Origin: Pisolithus tinctorius
Lineage: Eukaryota; Basidiomycota; Agaricomycetes; Boletales; Pisolithaceae
NCBI GenBank assembly: GCA_024663395.1
Contig: JANFAH010000012.1
Span: 1,426,001-1,490,000 of the forward strand
Length of the DNA stretch: 64,000 nt
Direction of reading: 5' to 3'
Shown: piece after piece, positions 1 to 12,040 of the stretch
How the letters are laid out: each line of letters starts with the position of its first letter
Position numbering within the stretch: position 1 is the first letter of the stretch
Position numbers and translations under genes: made by a program
Notes under the pieces: generated by a model
The model's input: the letters and a program-made list of their open reading frames with translations, nothing else
What the model was told of the DNA's origin: nothing
Database searches by the model: none

Positions 1-474
1 TACTAAACATTGGTGCCAAGCAGATCCTTTTGAAGGGTGTTCAATGAGGCAAAAGATGGAAATGAAGTTGACTAACCATTTATGCCAGTGCAACATTGTT
101 GAGGTATCTTACCTCACTGTTACCTACCAGTAGAGCATACCAAGTTAGAATGGCAGCCAGGAGAACCAACCAGAATGGCGATAAGAGCAGACTCACCATT
201 CGAATGTGTCTGTAGGAGTAATATTATTTGTTGTAGTCCAGATAAAGGCCCCACCACCACCACTTTGATGTTATTGAGTTGACATCATGATGTCAGTAAA
301 CATGCAATATTATGTCTCAAGAGATCGGAATTAGTAACTCAAACATAGCAACAATGATTTGAGGGATAAACCATATCATTGTTAGAGATCCAGTGAGAGA
401 TTCAGAATATGCTAGCACAGAGCATTGGTATGAGGAAAAGGGAGCAGCTATCTAAAGTATGACATAACATTTCC
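1..474. other. No gene recognised
   Basis: No convincing coding frame on either strand. It lies beyond the C-terminal end of the decayed Plavaka-type transposase and may be the 3' untranslated or terminal part of that transposon, but no terminal inverted repeat could be paired within the window. Confidence 0.3.
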
Positions 475-3400
475 TTACTCCTGGTCTAGATGATGCCCAT
501 TCCACTCATTGATGCAATGAAACATGTCTCCATCGATGTGCTCCACCACAAAATATTCATCTTTATATTTGGGGTCAGGGTACAGCAACACTTCCCTAAC
601 AATGGACTGGATGGGGATGAATATTGATGCTGTGTGGGAATGTGCTTTAACACACATGAGCCTGAAGGCATTGTCAAAGGAGCTGCAAGCCACATTGATG
701 TTGGCTGTATAGGGGCAAACAAGAGCAAATTGATAGGTGCTGAAGTCAGGAATGTTGCACAAAAACATGAATACCAAGCAAGCAAAAGCAATCTCACTAT
801 GTGAAAGCTGAAAGAGGACAGTGTCATAATGAGGCTTGCTGTGGAACAAAGGGTTGCATTGTAGGTAGTCAGTAGCTTGCCACTAGTCCATCCTTGATTT
901 GTAATTGACCTTGAGGTAAGCATGCTCCTGCAACTACATGCATAGGTCATTGTGAGATGGGGTAATGACTACTATGCAACATGGCAAAACATACCTGGAA
1001 CATTTTGGCAAACAAGATGTTTTTCCAAGAATTCCAGCTGTGATTGAGGTAGATAGGAAGGCACTGATTAATGAACCAAGTAAACTTCTGATGGAAACCT
1101 TGGAATTCTTGCTGTGAAGCATGATCATGAATGATTGATTGAATGCTCTTTGGTGACTGCAGTGAACCAAGCTTAACATGCTTGCTGAAACTCATGAGGA
1201 CATCCTCATCACCCCCACCATCAATATCATTGTCATCACAATCTTGCTGTGTATGATTGGCTTCAGCATCCACCTGGTTCCTAATTAGTTTCATGGCTAA
1301 GCAGTGGTGGTTGACATGAAGGACCTATGTGACTTCAGGTCAGTGGGACTGAGTGAGATGAGAAGAGCAGAAGCTGGACACACCTGAATGGCAATGTCCT
1401 TACCATTTGAGCAGTCCTGATATGCATCTTTAAGTGAGCTGTCCATTTTCTCATTGGGCCAAGTGCTGTAGTTATGGGCTGCTCCTTTATTCCAAATGTT
1501 CCACATGACATGTTTCCAAAGATGGACCTTTGGAAAATTCCAGTCTGTTTTGAGGTGTCCTGCTAGCTCACCATTAGCCACATGGGAGACATACTCCTAG
1601 ATCAGAGCAGGGGATCAACAGTCAACTCTAACAGCAAGGAAATATCATGTACCTTTAGCTCACTCCTGAAAACCAACTGCTCCCTCTCTATCAATTCAAG
1701 GGTCCTGTCAGTGTGCATGTCCAGTCCAATGAGACTGTCCAATTCTAAGTAGCTGCAGAGCATCCATAGGAGCTGGTAGCCTTCACAGCTTATGTCATTT
1801 GTCAGAATATTCAAAGCAGCATAGAAGGTTTGCTTGTGAGCTCATCAGCTTATGCCAGGAAGTCAAAAGAAGAATCTCACCCATGCAAGATCTCAGAGTT
1901 TGTTCCCATCAGCATAGCTTACATGTAGGATGCCATTGAAGTGTGCCAAACCTTGCCAGCTTGGAAATGCTGCAAGCCTGCATTCAATTTAGGATTAGGA
2001 TGTCTTAGTGAAGTAAATAGAGGGTAGTACATACTGCTCCTCAAGTTGCACTGCATACTTACATGGTAATTTGCTTAAAAGAATCTTGAGTTCTTCGAGT
2101 GAGTGGTGCCCAAAAAGACCATCATGCAGAGCATGGAGGCAGTCAAAGCTCTAACTCCTTGAGGGGAACCAAACAAACTGGGCATGGACATTTACTCTTC
2201 ATGCCTCAAATTAGGCTCATCATACATCTAATGTCAACATAGTTATTAGTATGTCAATGCACACTTGTAGTGCCCTTGACTTACTGTTCTTCATAGTCAG
2301 CAGATAAGATGAGAATGAGCCACCAAGTGATCTTGTCATAGCACTCATATTTGTGTCCTAGCTTTGAGAGCTCAGTGAGTCTATCAATGATACAAAGGAA
2401 TGCTTCATGCCAAATAACATGTTTGTAATTGGTGTAGCTGGTCTTCCCCTCTTCTTTGGTGGACTTGGGAACCTTGCATAATATACATGAGCAAGGATGC
2501 TGAAGCCTGCACTCAGTAACTTACAATAGGTAACCAGCCAGCAACACATCCACCACCAAAGCATTCTCCATTTCTGATGTTCATGGGCAGATTTCCATGA
2601 TGAGCTATGACAGGATAACCTTTGACAGTTCTGTGGGAACTTAGATGTGTTCAGTCGGCACAGAGGATAAAAGTAAACAGGGTCGCATTTTCAACCTGAG
2701 GTAAATGAGACTAGAAGCAAGCACAAGTTAAACACAGTATATACAAAGTGTACAGGTTATTACAACATACTTGAATGTCCCACCAGCAATCACCAGTCCA
2801 TGGTTCTGAGTAGAATCTCTCATACTCATGGCCATTATGTCAGAAGACCCATTGGGCATCCCAGACAAAGTGAGGTGCAAGAAGGGGGTTTGATAAGAGA
2901 TCAAGAGCCCACTCCCATAATGAATGTGCATAAACTGGGAATGTTAAGTTCTCTCCTTTATAAGGTGCAGTCACATTGTGTCATGTAAACTAGAGTAGAA
3001 GCTTGTGGATGAATGCATAGAAGCTCACAGTGTATGAAGAGAAAGAACATACTGGTGTCACCTGCATGGCTGCCCTGTCCCATGCACATTGAAGGTCCAC
3101 ATCATTCCACAAGGTAACATTTGCCTTTCCTTGGATGATGTGTGAAATGAGGGAAAGCAGCCCATTGATCTGCGATGCATTGAGGCCCACTTGCAATGCT
3201 ATTTCAGCAAACAAGTAGTCACCCTCCTCAATAAATGGGTGCCATGGGTGTGGATTGGGGGCCATTGTAGCAGCAGCACACTGACCAAATTCTTCTTGCA
3301 ACTGGAAAAGCAATGGGGTATTGCTGCAGGGATGGAACTCAGTCTTGAAGTCAGCAGGCAGTTGTTCAGGGGATGGCATTCAGTCACTGCCATTGCTCAC

Positions 3401-4058
3401 CATGGAGACATTTGATTGATCTATTCATATCAAGCATGTATGTACTTAGTATGGTGCACTTGGAAACCAGGTAGCACTGAGTTCATGCACTCACCACTTT
3501 GTGCAGCAGGATCTCCATGAGGCTCCCACATGTCCTGATCAACAAAATCCATGTGTCCCAAGTGAGAAATGTTGGGAGCTGTAAAGAAAACAGCCTTAAG
3601 TGCAGGTCCCATAGCATAGGTTGAAATTGAAACATACTTGGCAATCCATCGTTATCTTCATTAAGCATGTGGGCTACTTGAGAAGGGCCTGCCTGTGTGA
3701 TGTGCATGTGCACTGTCAAGTATGCAGATGTGACCAATACTACCCTCAATTCCTCAGCTGAGAACAATACACAGTGAAAACTAGATGCTCCTTGCTCCTT
3801 GTCCCTCTCATATTCCTTAGTAGCATCTATTCATTGTATTTCCCTTGTTTGACAAGCTGCACAGTGTGTCACATGGCTCTTGATGCCCTGAGGTTTGAAT
3901 AGTTTTCTGCAGATTTGGCACTTGGATGTTTTCAAAAGCATTTTTTCCAAATAGTTATATTTTGCATGACAAACAGGGGCCATTTCTGAAATGCTGAAGA
4001 TGAAGGGATTGCAGTGGTTCAGGAAAAAAGTAGGGCAGGGGATCATGAGGAAGTACAT
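475..4058 (-). pseudogene. Plavaka-type (CACTA-like) transposase remnant
   Basis: Cut-and-paste DNA transposase of the Plavaka group found in Agaricomycetes, now in pieces. In minus-strand order: a C2H2-like N-terminal finger (CQICRKLF, then KSHVTHC) near 3,950-3,840; the conserved block with HPFIEEGDYLFAEIAL and DLQCAWDRAAMQVTP near 3,270-3,070; a later block with DWNFPKVHLWKHV and NYSTWPNEKMD near 1,540-1,430; and the C-terminal block beginning FFHSKPHYDTVLFQL and ending near 480. These blocks are in family order but in different frames, partly because of introns and partly because of frameshifts and stops. No complete reading frame survives. Recognition rests on memory of family motifs; a profile search would settle it. 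Confidence 0.75.
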
Positions 4059-4075
4059 ACCAACAGCATCAGCTG

Positions 4076-4147
4076 CGGATCCCAGGTGTTAGGAGGGGAT
4101 TGTCTGACATGATGGGCTGACACTCGGATCCCACTAGTTAGGAGGGC
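4076..4147 (+). repeat. Short direct repeat at element junction
   Basis: Two imperfect copies of a 23-bp segment that shares CGGATCCCA and TTAGGAGGG lie at 4076-4098 and 4125-4147. They fall between the N-terminus of the Plavaka remnant and the end of the DIRS-like recombinase, so they may mark the edge of one of these elements. No function is shown. Confidence 0.4.
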
Positions 4148-4180
4148 AATGGCTCTACTCATGATGGGGGTCTGTCCGCT

Positions 4181-5832
4181 CAGCGCACTGGGGGCATGGC
4201 AATGCATACAAATTTGGTGGCAGTCTTGGTGGGCATAGCTTGTATGTAGGGCACGAGGATCTGGTTGTGTTTTCATAGATAGAGTTGGAAGGCATCACTC
4301 ACCCATCTCCCTTTGACCTTCATTACCTCGAAAGGAACCCCCCTGAGTAGGTACTCCAGTGTGGCTCCTATCCTGAGCCCATGTCTGTGTACGTGTTCAT
4401 GCCCCACTGCTTTGGCTAGCTTTTTTATGCATGCGATGAAAGTGTGTCAAGTTAGTGGCCGATATCCCCCATCCTTTTTGTATATGAAGAGGGGGCCATC
4501 TTCGGGTGGGTTGTTAATGTGCAGGTGGTGGGAGAGTGCTGTCTGGGGGTCGGAGGGTCTTGTTTGCTTTGCCCAGTTCACCTCTTCTCCTTTGGGGTTT
4601 GACTTTGTGCTTGGTAGGAGGAAAACTGTCATGCCAAAACCGTTACAGTCAACATCTTCTCATACTCCCTTGGGGGTGATGTGGAGCGCAGGGTCAAAGG
4701 AGTCGAGGCATTTGACCATGAATTCCCCTACTCTGGCAGCTGCGTAGAAAACGGTCATTAGGCATGTGAAGACTGCTATGTCCAGTGGGTCTTCGTTCTG
4801 TAGCTGCCCATGGATGTCGCATATCATTTGCACTGTTATTGGTCTGCGGAGGTTCTGTTTGGATGAGGATGGGGCAATCTTGGTGGCACCTTTTAACATT
4901 GTAGCTATCTGATCCTCATGTATAATCCAGGGTAAACTGTTCAGAGTGTGCCAAGTGTGCACACTGTATATGTACCCATGTATCATCTTTCCCAAGTAGG
5001 AGCCAGCTAGGGCTGATATGAAAGTGGAGATCAGGACCATGTCTGTGGGGGCTTGTTCTTCCTCTGGGACATTCCTACTGTCGCAGAAAACATGGTAGAC
5101 AAGGAGACTGGCTCCGTACGATGCCCTGGTGCTCTTGTTCCAACCCCTGAGGGTGACCTCTCGCACCCTATCCCAGAATTCCAGTGGGATATTCAGTGAT
5201 TGGATGATGCTGGGGTGCAGTTGCCAGCGCTCTAGCTGATCCTTGGCTGGGCACATCAGCCATAGCTCTGAGGGTCTGGGTGTCAGGTTCGTTGGGTAGG
5301 GGAGGATGAGGGAGGGTTTGTGAGAGGGGCACAGTTGTTGGGATACTGCAGTAGCAGCAATGTTATTGAAGTTGATGTTGGACTGGGAGACTGTTGGAAT
5401 GCAGGTCATCAAGGTAAAATATGAGGTGTGCGATGGGGTCTGGGATCGGGATGGGGGGGAGAGCAAGTTTGGGGGGGGGATAGATACCTCGAGATGGTTT
5501 GTCAGCTGGGTTTTCTTCGCTCGGGGTGTAGTCAGCGAGAATTCTATGTGGGGGAGAGGCGAGGATAGCGTGGATCCTTCGAAAGGTTTTGTTGGTAGGC
5601 TTGTTGTTGCTCCTTCCTTTTTTCCAGGCTTTGATGACTCCTTCATTGTCCCTGAAGACGTGTAGAGGTTCGGGGGAGGGACTGATGATGAGGAGGTAAC
5701 ATATGAGGAATTCAAAAGCCATGCTCTCTGCCCAGCTGATGTCCCTCTTGTCCCTCTTCCAGTTGGCATGCAGTTTCCAGGCTCTCCATCTGTTCCTGAT
5801 GATGATTGCCAGGCCGACAGTGGAGCTGGCAT
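4181..5832 (-). pseudogene. DIRS-type tyrosine recombinase, interrupted by stops
   Basis: Tyrosine recombinase that would insert the cDNA without target duplication. The N-terminal 190 residues are proline/serine-rich. The catalytic domain follows with box I Arg in VFYAAARVGEF, box II in HRHGLRIGATLEYLL (H-x-x-R), then KGRWVSDAFQLYL, whose final Tyr is the likely nucleophile. In-frame TGA codons sit at 4660-4662, 4447-4449 and directly after the nucleophile region at 4273-4275; the frame then runs to TGA at 4181. The stretch after 4273 still matches the family tail (about 30 residues), so these stops are decay and not the normal end. The first 470 nt overlap the RT frame. Confidence 0.8.
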
Positions 5833-7254
5833 CTGAAAATGCTCTGAGATCTATTGCCGATGGGTAGATGGGAATGGGGATGGGTAGGGACTGTTGAAGG
5901 GCAGTCTGCCACCAGCATAGTTTGCTTTGCAGATCTTTCAGCGGGGTGCAGGGCATGAAAGGCTTGTCTCTGAAAATGGTAAGCATGGCCTGTAGGGAAG
6001 TTAGGTAAGCGTTTCTGCCTGGGATTACTAACGTGGCATGGGAGAGTCTCCCGTGGAGTTTTTGTACTTCTTCTAGATTATGCACTTTCTTTTTCAGCCA
6101 CTTGTCTATAGCTGTAGCATACTTCTCCCTTTTGTTTACTGTGAGGCCTACTGTTTTGCTGTCTAGGTTCCATGTGAAACCCATGAAAGTTGGTGATTGA
6201 GAGAAAGTGGTGTCTTTTGAGAGCTCCCAGGGTATGCCGAGTTGGTCCGCTATCACGTCAATGTGCTTGAAAGAGTAGGCATAGGTGTTGTTGCTTGAGA
6301 CATATTCGCTGGTGTCTTCAAAGGTTCTTATGGGGTGATGGCAGTCTTCAGCGAGCTCTTCATAGTCCCCATTCGCTAGCATTGTTCCCTTGTACCATAG
6401 CTGTCTGTTGTCTATTTTGGCACCTCCGTTCTGTGAGATTGTCTTGGCTTTTTGATCTCTGGAGAGGTTATAGTCGGGCACTTGGGAACTGGGTAAACAT
6501 ATGAACAAATGGTCATCAACCCATGCGATTATAGGGCCGATTCCCTCAGCTCACATTATGTCTAGACTCACATCTCTGAGGCCCCCATAGACTCCTGCTG
6601 AGGGTCCATATCCAAAGCATAGCACTGTATCGATTGCGAAGGTCAGTGGGGTATCTGATAGTTGCACCACTAGTCCCGGCCATTGGGATGGGTGGATAGG
6701 GATCGTTCTGTAAGCTTCTGCTGCATCTCTGGTCGCCCCTTGGCAGCCTGGGGGAAGAGACACTATTAGTGTTCATGCTGTGAGGAAGGTTCCCCAAGTG
6801 CAGGGGAATAACAAAGGATCAACACACAAGTTGATTGAAGCAGCCATGCTGTGTCTAGGTACAATAGGATAAGATAGGTTCTGTATTAGTTGATACTTTC
6901 CCAGTTTTCTGGGTTTCAGCATGATACTAAGGGGGGAAGATTGGAATGGACCTATGTACTGTTCGAGGATGTGGGGAGGAAAGGACCTAGGTAGCGGCCA
7001 CATGTGAACTCTCTATCGACTATTTCCTGGAATGCGTGGTGGTATTGACCTATGGAAGCATTGTTGGGGGGGGTGTATGTTTGGGGTATGCTAGGTACAC
7101 AGATGTGAAAGCCATAAGTGAGCTGGTAAATTAGGGATGGGTATTTCGAGATGAGATGGTGCTGTGCTAGTAGTTTTTCCCAAGCTTTTGGGCGGTAGGG
7201 TGTTAGTGCAACCCCTCACTGTTGTGCTTCAAGCTGGTTGGTGATGTGGGCAAT
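5363..7254 (-). pseudogene. DIRS-type reverse transcriptase and RNase H, broken
   Basis: RT of the tyrosine-recombinase class. The N-terminal part (about 7,220-6,990) contains TPYRPKAWEKLL and GRYLGPF in one frame; from about 6,980 on the frame shifts to give IGPFQSSPLSIMLKPRK. RT motif A lies in GATRDAAEAYRTIPIHPSQWP (split here: RDAAEAYR), motif C is WVDDHLF near 6,510. The RNase H part has FSDASSTVGLA, AESMAFEF and FRDNEGVIKAW, followed by NPADKPSRG. TGA codons interrupt the frame at 6773-6775 and 6551-6553. Upstream, the frame abuts a solo LTR; the gag-like protein continues on the far side of it. Confidence 0.8.
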
Positions 7255-7968
7255 TGTCAAGTCCAGGCCTACTCCGACCAACTCCGATGCTTAACAAGGT
7301 CTAGAGAAGGGTTCAGAAGCAAGTCCAACACAGAAGAACAGAACTCCGACTAGCAGAGTGTTGGCAGGAACGAAGACTGCCGAGACAAAGGCGGAGCGGA
7401 GTGAGGGTGTCGGGTTTAGCTCGTGTGCTACCCCCTTGCATGATCTCAGCCCTCGTATTTCAGAGGGAGAGTACAGACGGAGAGTCGGAGATAACTCTGA
7501 CAGGCAGAAGACAGAATCAGAGGGAGTAGGAACTAAGTTGATATTCGTACTGAAGAACAGCGGAGTACAGTACATGCTTTTATGCTGCTACGGAGGTACA
7601 GTAATCGGAATCGGAACTGACATATGGAGACTCATAAATTTTCAAGTAAAACTTCCTGGACGACGAATGAAGGGTAGACGGAGGACATACAAATGGGTAA
7701 CACAGAACATCCAGAAAAGGAAATAGTCCAGGCACTGGACCATGTGGTGAGCATGCTGCGGAGTTCCTGACTGCAAAGGTAGTCACATGACCCCTCGGAG
7801 AATGGACCGCTCGGTCCAGTAGGAGAGCAACACAAGTCCAACAGCAGTTGGAGCGGAGATGGTTCACAACCAACAGAAGTTGGGCGGAGTTGGTGCGGGG
7901 TGAGTGGATGACTGGCAGAAAAGGTTGCGGAGTGAGCAAAGACCTATGATGAACGCACGGTTATGACA
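7255..7968 (-). mobile_element. Solo LTR of the Gypsy-2 family, TSD GCAAT
   Basis: A 714-bp sequence closely matching the 714-bp 3' LTR of Gypsy element 2 (26626-27339). Read on the minus strand it begins TGTCATAACCG and ends ACTTGACA. It is flanked by perfect 5-bp copies of GCAAT at 7250-7254 and 7969-7973. No internal region remains, so it is the product of LTR-LTR recombination after insertion. Removing it and one GCAAT rejoins the gag knuckle of the DIRS-like element (...RAQDC then PHHQPA), which shows that it inserted into that element. Confidence 0.92.
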
Positions 7969-9561
7969 GCAATCCTGGGCTCTGTGTTTAGTGTCCCTGC
8001 AACCTGAGCACTCGTGACAGTGCAATTTGCTTGAGCAACCATGGGGGCATTGGAAATCCCAACAGAGTATGCGACCATTCTTGTTGACGAGGTGGCCTTG
8101 TCGGTCTCGTGTGCAATAGGCTGGGGTCGATTTGTCCCATCGCATGGTGTCATTGCAGAAGGGTTGGTCTTCATGTCTTCCCAAGCACTTTGGGCATACA
8201 ATGTAGGTTTTGGCATGAAAGTCATGATGGCCCCTCCTTTCTCTGCTGGGGCTCCTCTGTGGGGACCTGGATCATTTGCAGGGTGACTGCGATCTGGGGC
8301 GTCGAGATCTGGATCTCTGGTAGCATTGTCTCAGCCTCTGGGCCTGGGTGTATCTGGGGGGGGGGAGCAGGAAGACCTGCATCTTTGGAAGTGGTGGGGT
8401 TGTCAGCCTCTCTCTGTGGGCTCTGGGCAGGTGAAGCAGCTATGCTGTAGCTGTTGCATGGATTTGTGGACGAGGGGAGCAGCAGGAAGGGGTAGCGTTT
8501 ATTTGGCACATGGGCAGCAGCAGCAGTTTGCCAATGCATTTTGTGAGAAGTAGCAGGGGGGTGGAGAGAAGGCCATAGATTGGCAGCAGCAGGTGAGATG
8601 GGCACAGCGTGCAGCAGCAGTCGCAGGTGGTGTCACAAGCACGGAGGGGAGGAGCAAGGGTAGAGGTGGAGGGGACAAGGGGAAAAGGGAGAAGGGGGGT
8701 TGTCAGTCTGGTGTCCAGCTGCTGGGGATCTGGGGGGGGGACTGACCTGTTCAAGCCTGGATTGTATGTCTCATGTGTCTAAGCCACATCCAATGTCTGC
8801 TAGCAGGTCTTCGTTTATGACTCCAATGTTGTAAGCTTGATTCTGTGTGGCTTTGTTGTGCCAGTCCTGCCAGACTTTGGATGTGTAGTGTAGTAATGTT
8901 CACTCCCTGTGCTCGCCTTGGTCATGGAGATGGTGGTTGTCAATCCTGTGGAAGAACCAGTTGAAAGCGTTCACTAGCTGGTTGCCCCAGCCTGCATTCT
9001 CAATGCACATAAGGAAATGGTTCTTGGCGTACATGAACTTGGCAAAGGTGAGTCCATGGTCGGGTTTGGCGTTCTTGGAGGCAGTGAGGGAGTTGGCAGT
9101 GTGGAGTGTGATGTTACCTTTGGCAGCCTGGGTGATAGCTAGTGTGTCATTTTCTTCCAGTCACCTGACTGTCTGTGCAGCCTCCTGCAGTCCTTCCCTT
9201 GTGAAGTACCACATGTGTACAAATTTGAATGCTTCTATCTTCTTGAGGGCATACTCAGCAGGTTGTGTCGGTAAGTTGGAGGACACTATGGCATCTGCAT
9301 CAAAGGTGGGGGGGTTGGTTTCAGGGGGTCATTGAGGGAGATGTTCTGGATTGGCAGCTGGTGGGTGGGCTGGGGGGGTGGGGGTCGGTGCTCTTCATCC
9401 CGACGTGGCTGGTCCTCTTGGTGTTGTTTGGCCAGTGGGTTGTCTTGGATCCAGCACTGTTCCAAAGCCTCAATAGCTTCCTCCTGGGATAGCTCTGCTC
9501 CTGCCATCACGAGTTCTACTAGTGAAGTCAGGTCGCTGCAGCTGTTGAGGTCGCTGGGCAT
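7969..9561 (-). pseudogene. DIRS-element gag-like protein, broken
   Basis: Starts at MPSDLNSCSDLTSLVEL near 9,561 and runs with frameshifts to a cysteine/histidine-rich C-terminus (CWDFQCPHGCSSKLHCHEC, then SGCRDTKHRAQDC) near 8,060-7,970. The middle is proline-rich (TP-rich linker at 9,390-9,300) and includes a helical region with TFAKFMYAKNHFLMC and FNWFFHRIDN near 9,060-8,940. Frames change at least twice between 8,900 and 8,200. The cysteine cluster is the expected nucleic-acid-binding end of such ORF1 proteins. The 3' end is cut by the solo LTR. Confidence 0.65.
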
Positions 9562-9829
9562 CCATGGTTGTGGCCTGGGGTGCCTATGATCGCCTGTGAT
9601 CTGGGGTGAGGTTTGATGAGATTCTCGAAGGAAAGTGGTAAAAGGAGTGTGTTAGTTAGTTGGGAACTAAGGAGCAACGAGAGAAAAGAAAACTGAACAA
9701 CGAGGTGCCCACACTGTGGGCTGGGTTCTGACGATGATGGAGGAAGGAAAAATGAGGCGTGTGGCTACACAGCCACTCACGCAAAGGCTATATTCTATTA
9801 CTGGTCGTGCCTCCTACATACTAGAATCT

Positions 9830-10402
9830 CTAATCATATCTTGGTTGCATTGCCAGAACATTATGATGATCATTATTAAGCAGGAGAGGGGTTTCATGAT
9901 GCTTATTACAATTGGTCATTATTGGCATGACCCTAAACATCTTTGCAACATATGGATCATAGGGCTCAGTAGGCCATGGTAACTTGTCAGTATCATGGAG
10001 GTACACATAGCAGACCTGTGCATTTTGATGCCACCAATACATCGAATCAATGGCCTCTGATAGTTCCAAACTTCGGAACTATCGGAGGCCATTAATCAAA
10101 CTGTTCCGTTTGTCACTGCAACAGGTACAGATCCACAACCACTCGTAGCTGTCCTTCTTTACTTGCTCACAGCTCTTGATGATCTTGAGATAGCTGCCGC
10201 ACTGCCTGACCTCGTCCCTCTTCTGCTTCTCCATCTTCATCAGCCCAGTCATCTCTTTGTAAGTGACCTCCAAGTCGGCTCCCCAGCGGTGCGATAGTAT
10301 TGCATAATGAGTACCTTTATCATCAGACACCTTAAGGACTTCACATTCAGAATCAGCCTGCTCAATGTGTGTTTCGCAGTCTAGTGACTTCATCTTCCTC
10401 AT
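9830..10402 (-). pseudogene. HET-domain (heterokaryon incompatibility-type) gene fragment
   Basis: The N-terminal part of a HET-domain protein. Visible family motifs are THYAILSHRWGADLEVTYKEM (here HYAILSHRWG), RKIIKSCEQ-like YLKIIKSCEQVKKDSYEWLW (WLWICTCC) and, after the break, ELSEAIDSMYWWHQNAQVCYVYLHD. The two parts are in one frame, but a 19-bp inverted duplication at 10049-10093 adds a TAG between them. After VYLHD the sequence no longer follows the family (the WFxRGWTLQEL motif is missing), so the gene is truncated as well as interrupted. HET proteins trigger self/non-self cell death in filamentous fungi; this copy is probably inactive. Confidence 0.75.
10049..10093. repeat. 19-bp near-perfect inverted repeat inside HET fragment
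   Basis: Arms 10049-10067 and 10075-10093 pair with a single mismatch around a 7-nt loop (AAACTTC). The outer arm is genuine HET coding sequence (LSEAI); the inner arm looks like a templated inverted copy of it and brings in the stop codon. Confidence 0.8.
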
Positions 10403-11271
10403 AGATCAGTGCAAAGTTCAACCCATCAAATAGTTATCACACATACTCTCAAGATGTTTGAGTGTACTACAGGGTATTCTTTCACATGGCCAGCTTCGAG
10501 CGTAGGACGAAAGACAAATGGAAGACCGATGCTGGTTGGTGGTCACAGTCTTGCAAGGGAGTACAGCATGGGTCGTGACTGCTAACTTCGAGGCTATCCA
10601 TCAGCAATGTATCCTACACAGCTTATCGAGAACACGAGGCAGAGACAGACAAGATCTCCACTTCACTCATTCTGTCCAGTTGCAATGATGTCTCTGCTGA
10701 CCGAACCATGTGCCATCCCATCAGGGTGGGTGGACGAGTTATGCAAACAATTATCATATGCATGCCTGACATTTTGTGATACTCTATGAATCGTCTAACA
10801 CCACAGGCATTAAGACTTTTCAGTGTATAAATTCAGTTGCACAATGCCTTAGCAACAGTTAAAATAATGCAGCATTTCCTTGGGGAACATGATCACATCA
10901 ATTTTTTCTTAAGAGACACAAATGTTCCAATGTCAAAAGTGATAGAATTTCTTACATTAGTGACTTGATTAATGCTGCAGATAAAGAAACTAAAGCATTG
11001 TTTTGTTCACAATTTGTGCCATGGCAACACAAATTCCAACCTTATCATCTACGCAAAATTGTATCTGCCAGGAAAAGGTATCGAAATTAATAAATAATCC
11101 CAATTTGCGACATGGCGAACCAGCTGTAATTTCCAAAACTACTCTGATGCACAAATTCAGGTGAAACTCGAGTGAAGATTTTCCTTTGTTCCAAAATGAA
11201 TCCAGACTGGTACCGTTACCAAATTTAACAAGTTTGCCTGATTTGCTGAGTCACAAATCTGTTCCTGCCCA
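10403..11271. other. No gene recognised
   Basis: The sequence upstream of the HET fragment and outside the truncated end of LTR A. No frame with recognisable motifs or plausible exon structure was seen. The HET promoter would lie at 10,403-10,600. Confidence 0.3.
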
Positions 11272-11862
11272 CTGAATGGAATGAATTGTTCGTCCCAAGG
11301 GATTCTGGACTGTCGGGACTAGAAGGAGAGACCCAGCGCTTTGTAGCAGTAGTGTTTCGTGACATGTGCGGTGTGGTCCGTGGAGTAGTATTGGTGATGC
11401 GAGCGGTGCGAGCGGTATACGTAGTTCGTGCGCGGCGGAATGCGAGATGTGCAGCGTAGACAAAGTGGACAAGAAACTCGTGGTGACCTTCCGAGTGCCA
11501 AAAGGTATCATTCTGTACCTAAGTACAGGGTTTTATAGTCCGGGCAAACCTGGAACCTAAGTAAGACAGGCTACAGTAAGGGAAAGCCGCGCGACAGTGC
11601 ATACACAGAAGACAGGCCAAACAGAGGCCAAGGGTATAACTACAGGCACTAAAGAAATAGAGACCGTGATAAGAAAAAGAGTCCGAGGAAAAACAATGAC
11701 CGGAGCACAGCGGCCACGGGTACAGCATTGCGCGAGAGGGAGCGAGGGCGTGGGAAGGTAGCGCGTGAACAACGGTGGACGCGAGAGGGGAGCGGACGTA
11801 ACAGTAGTCACGGAACGGTTAATGATAGGGCTTACGCGTCCAGGGAATGCGGATTCCTCACA
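11272..11862 (-). repeat. LTR A, 3' LTR of Gypsy element 1 (truncated)
   Basis: It matches LTR B (20636-21289) and LTR C (21468-22121). In minus-strand sense it starts TGTGAGGAATCC at 11862 and carries the TATAAAA box at 11531-11537. Its last part, present in B and C as a stretch ending CCTACA, is missing; similarity fades near 11272. Differences from LTR B are overwhelmingly transitions. Confidence 0.85.
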
Positions 11863-12040
11863 CCTGCGGGGGACTTAGATGCTGACTGTCCCCAGTCAGT
11901 CACGTGGTGCGGAGGACATAAATAGCTTGCCGCGTGGTGATGGCAACAGTGTGGTGCTGAGGGTTCGAGAACACCGGACGATTCCGCATAGAAGCGAAGC
12001 AAGCGTGGAGCCAAGGAACGCGAGGAGACCACTGAATGCC
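11863..12040. promoter_or_regulatory. 3' internal segment of Gypsy 1 with conserved hairpin
   Basis: About 178 bp between LTR A and the antisense gene. It contains CCTGCGGGGGACTTAGAT followed by a stem-loop in which GCTGACT and AGTCAG pair (11881-11900). The same 178-bp segment sits between LTRs B and C (21290-21467), and its hairpin motif recurs at 13995-14033. It lies upstream of the antisense gene and just before the 3' LTR in element sense, so it could act in either direction. Confidence 0.55.

Larger units (their letters stand above)
4181..9561 (-). mobile_element. Degenerate DIRS-like (tyrosine-recombinase) retroelement
   Basis: A retroelement on the minus strand with the order gag-like protein, reverse transcriptase with RNase H, and tyrosine recombinase. 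The RT and recombinase frames overlap for about 470 nt (5363-5832). That arrangement and the recombinase in place of a DDE integrase are typical of DIRS-like elements. All three frames carry stops, and a 714-bp solo LTR splits the gag zinc-knuckle region from the RT start. The split terminal repeats and internal complementary region usual for DIRS were not located, so the true ends are uncertain. Confidence 0.8.

Noticed and set aside
11267..11280. CCACTGAATGG next to LTR A as a target duplication
   Set aside because: A similar string at 12029-12040 and, inverted, at 21291-21301 suggested a duplication, but it belongs to the element's own 178-bp segment and the LTR A end is simply truncated and diverged there.
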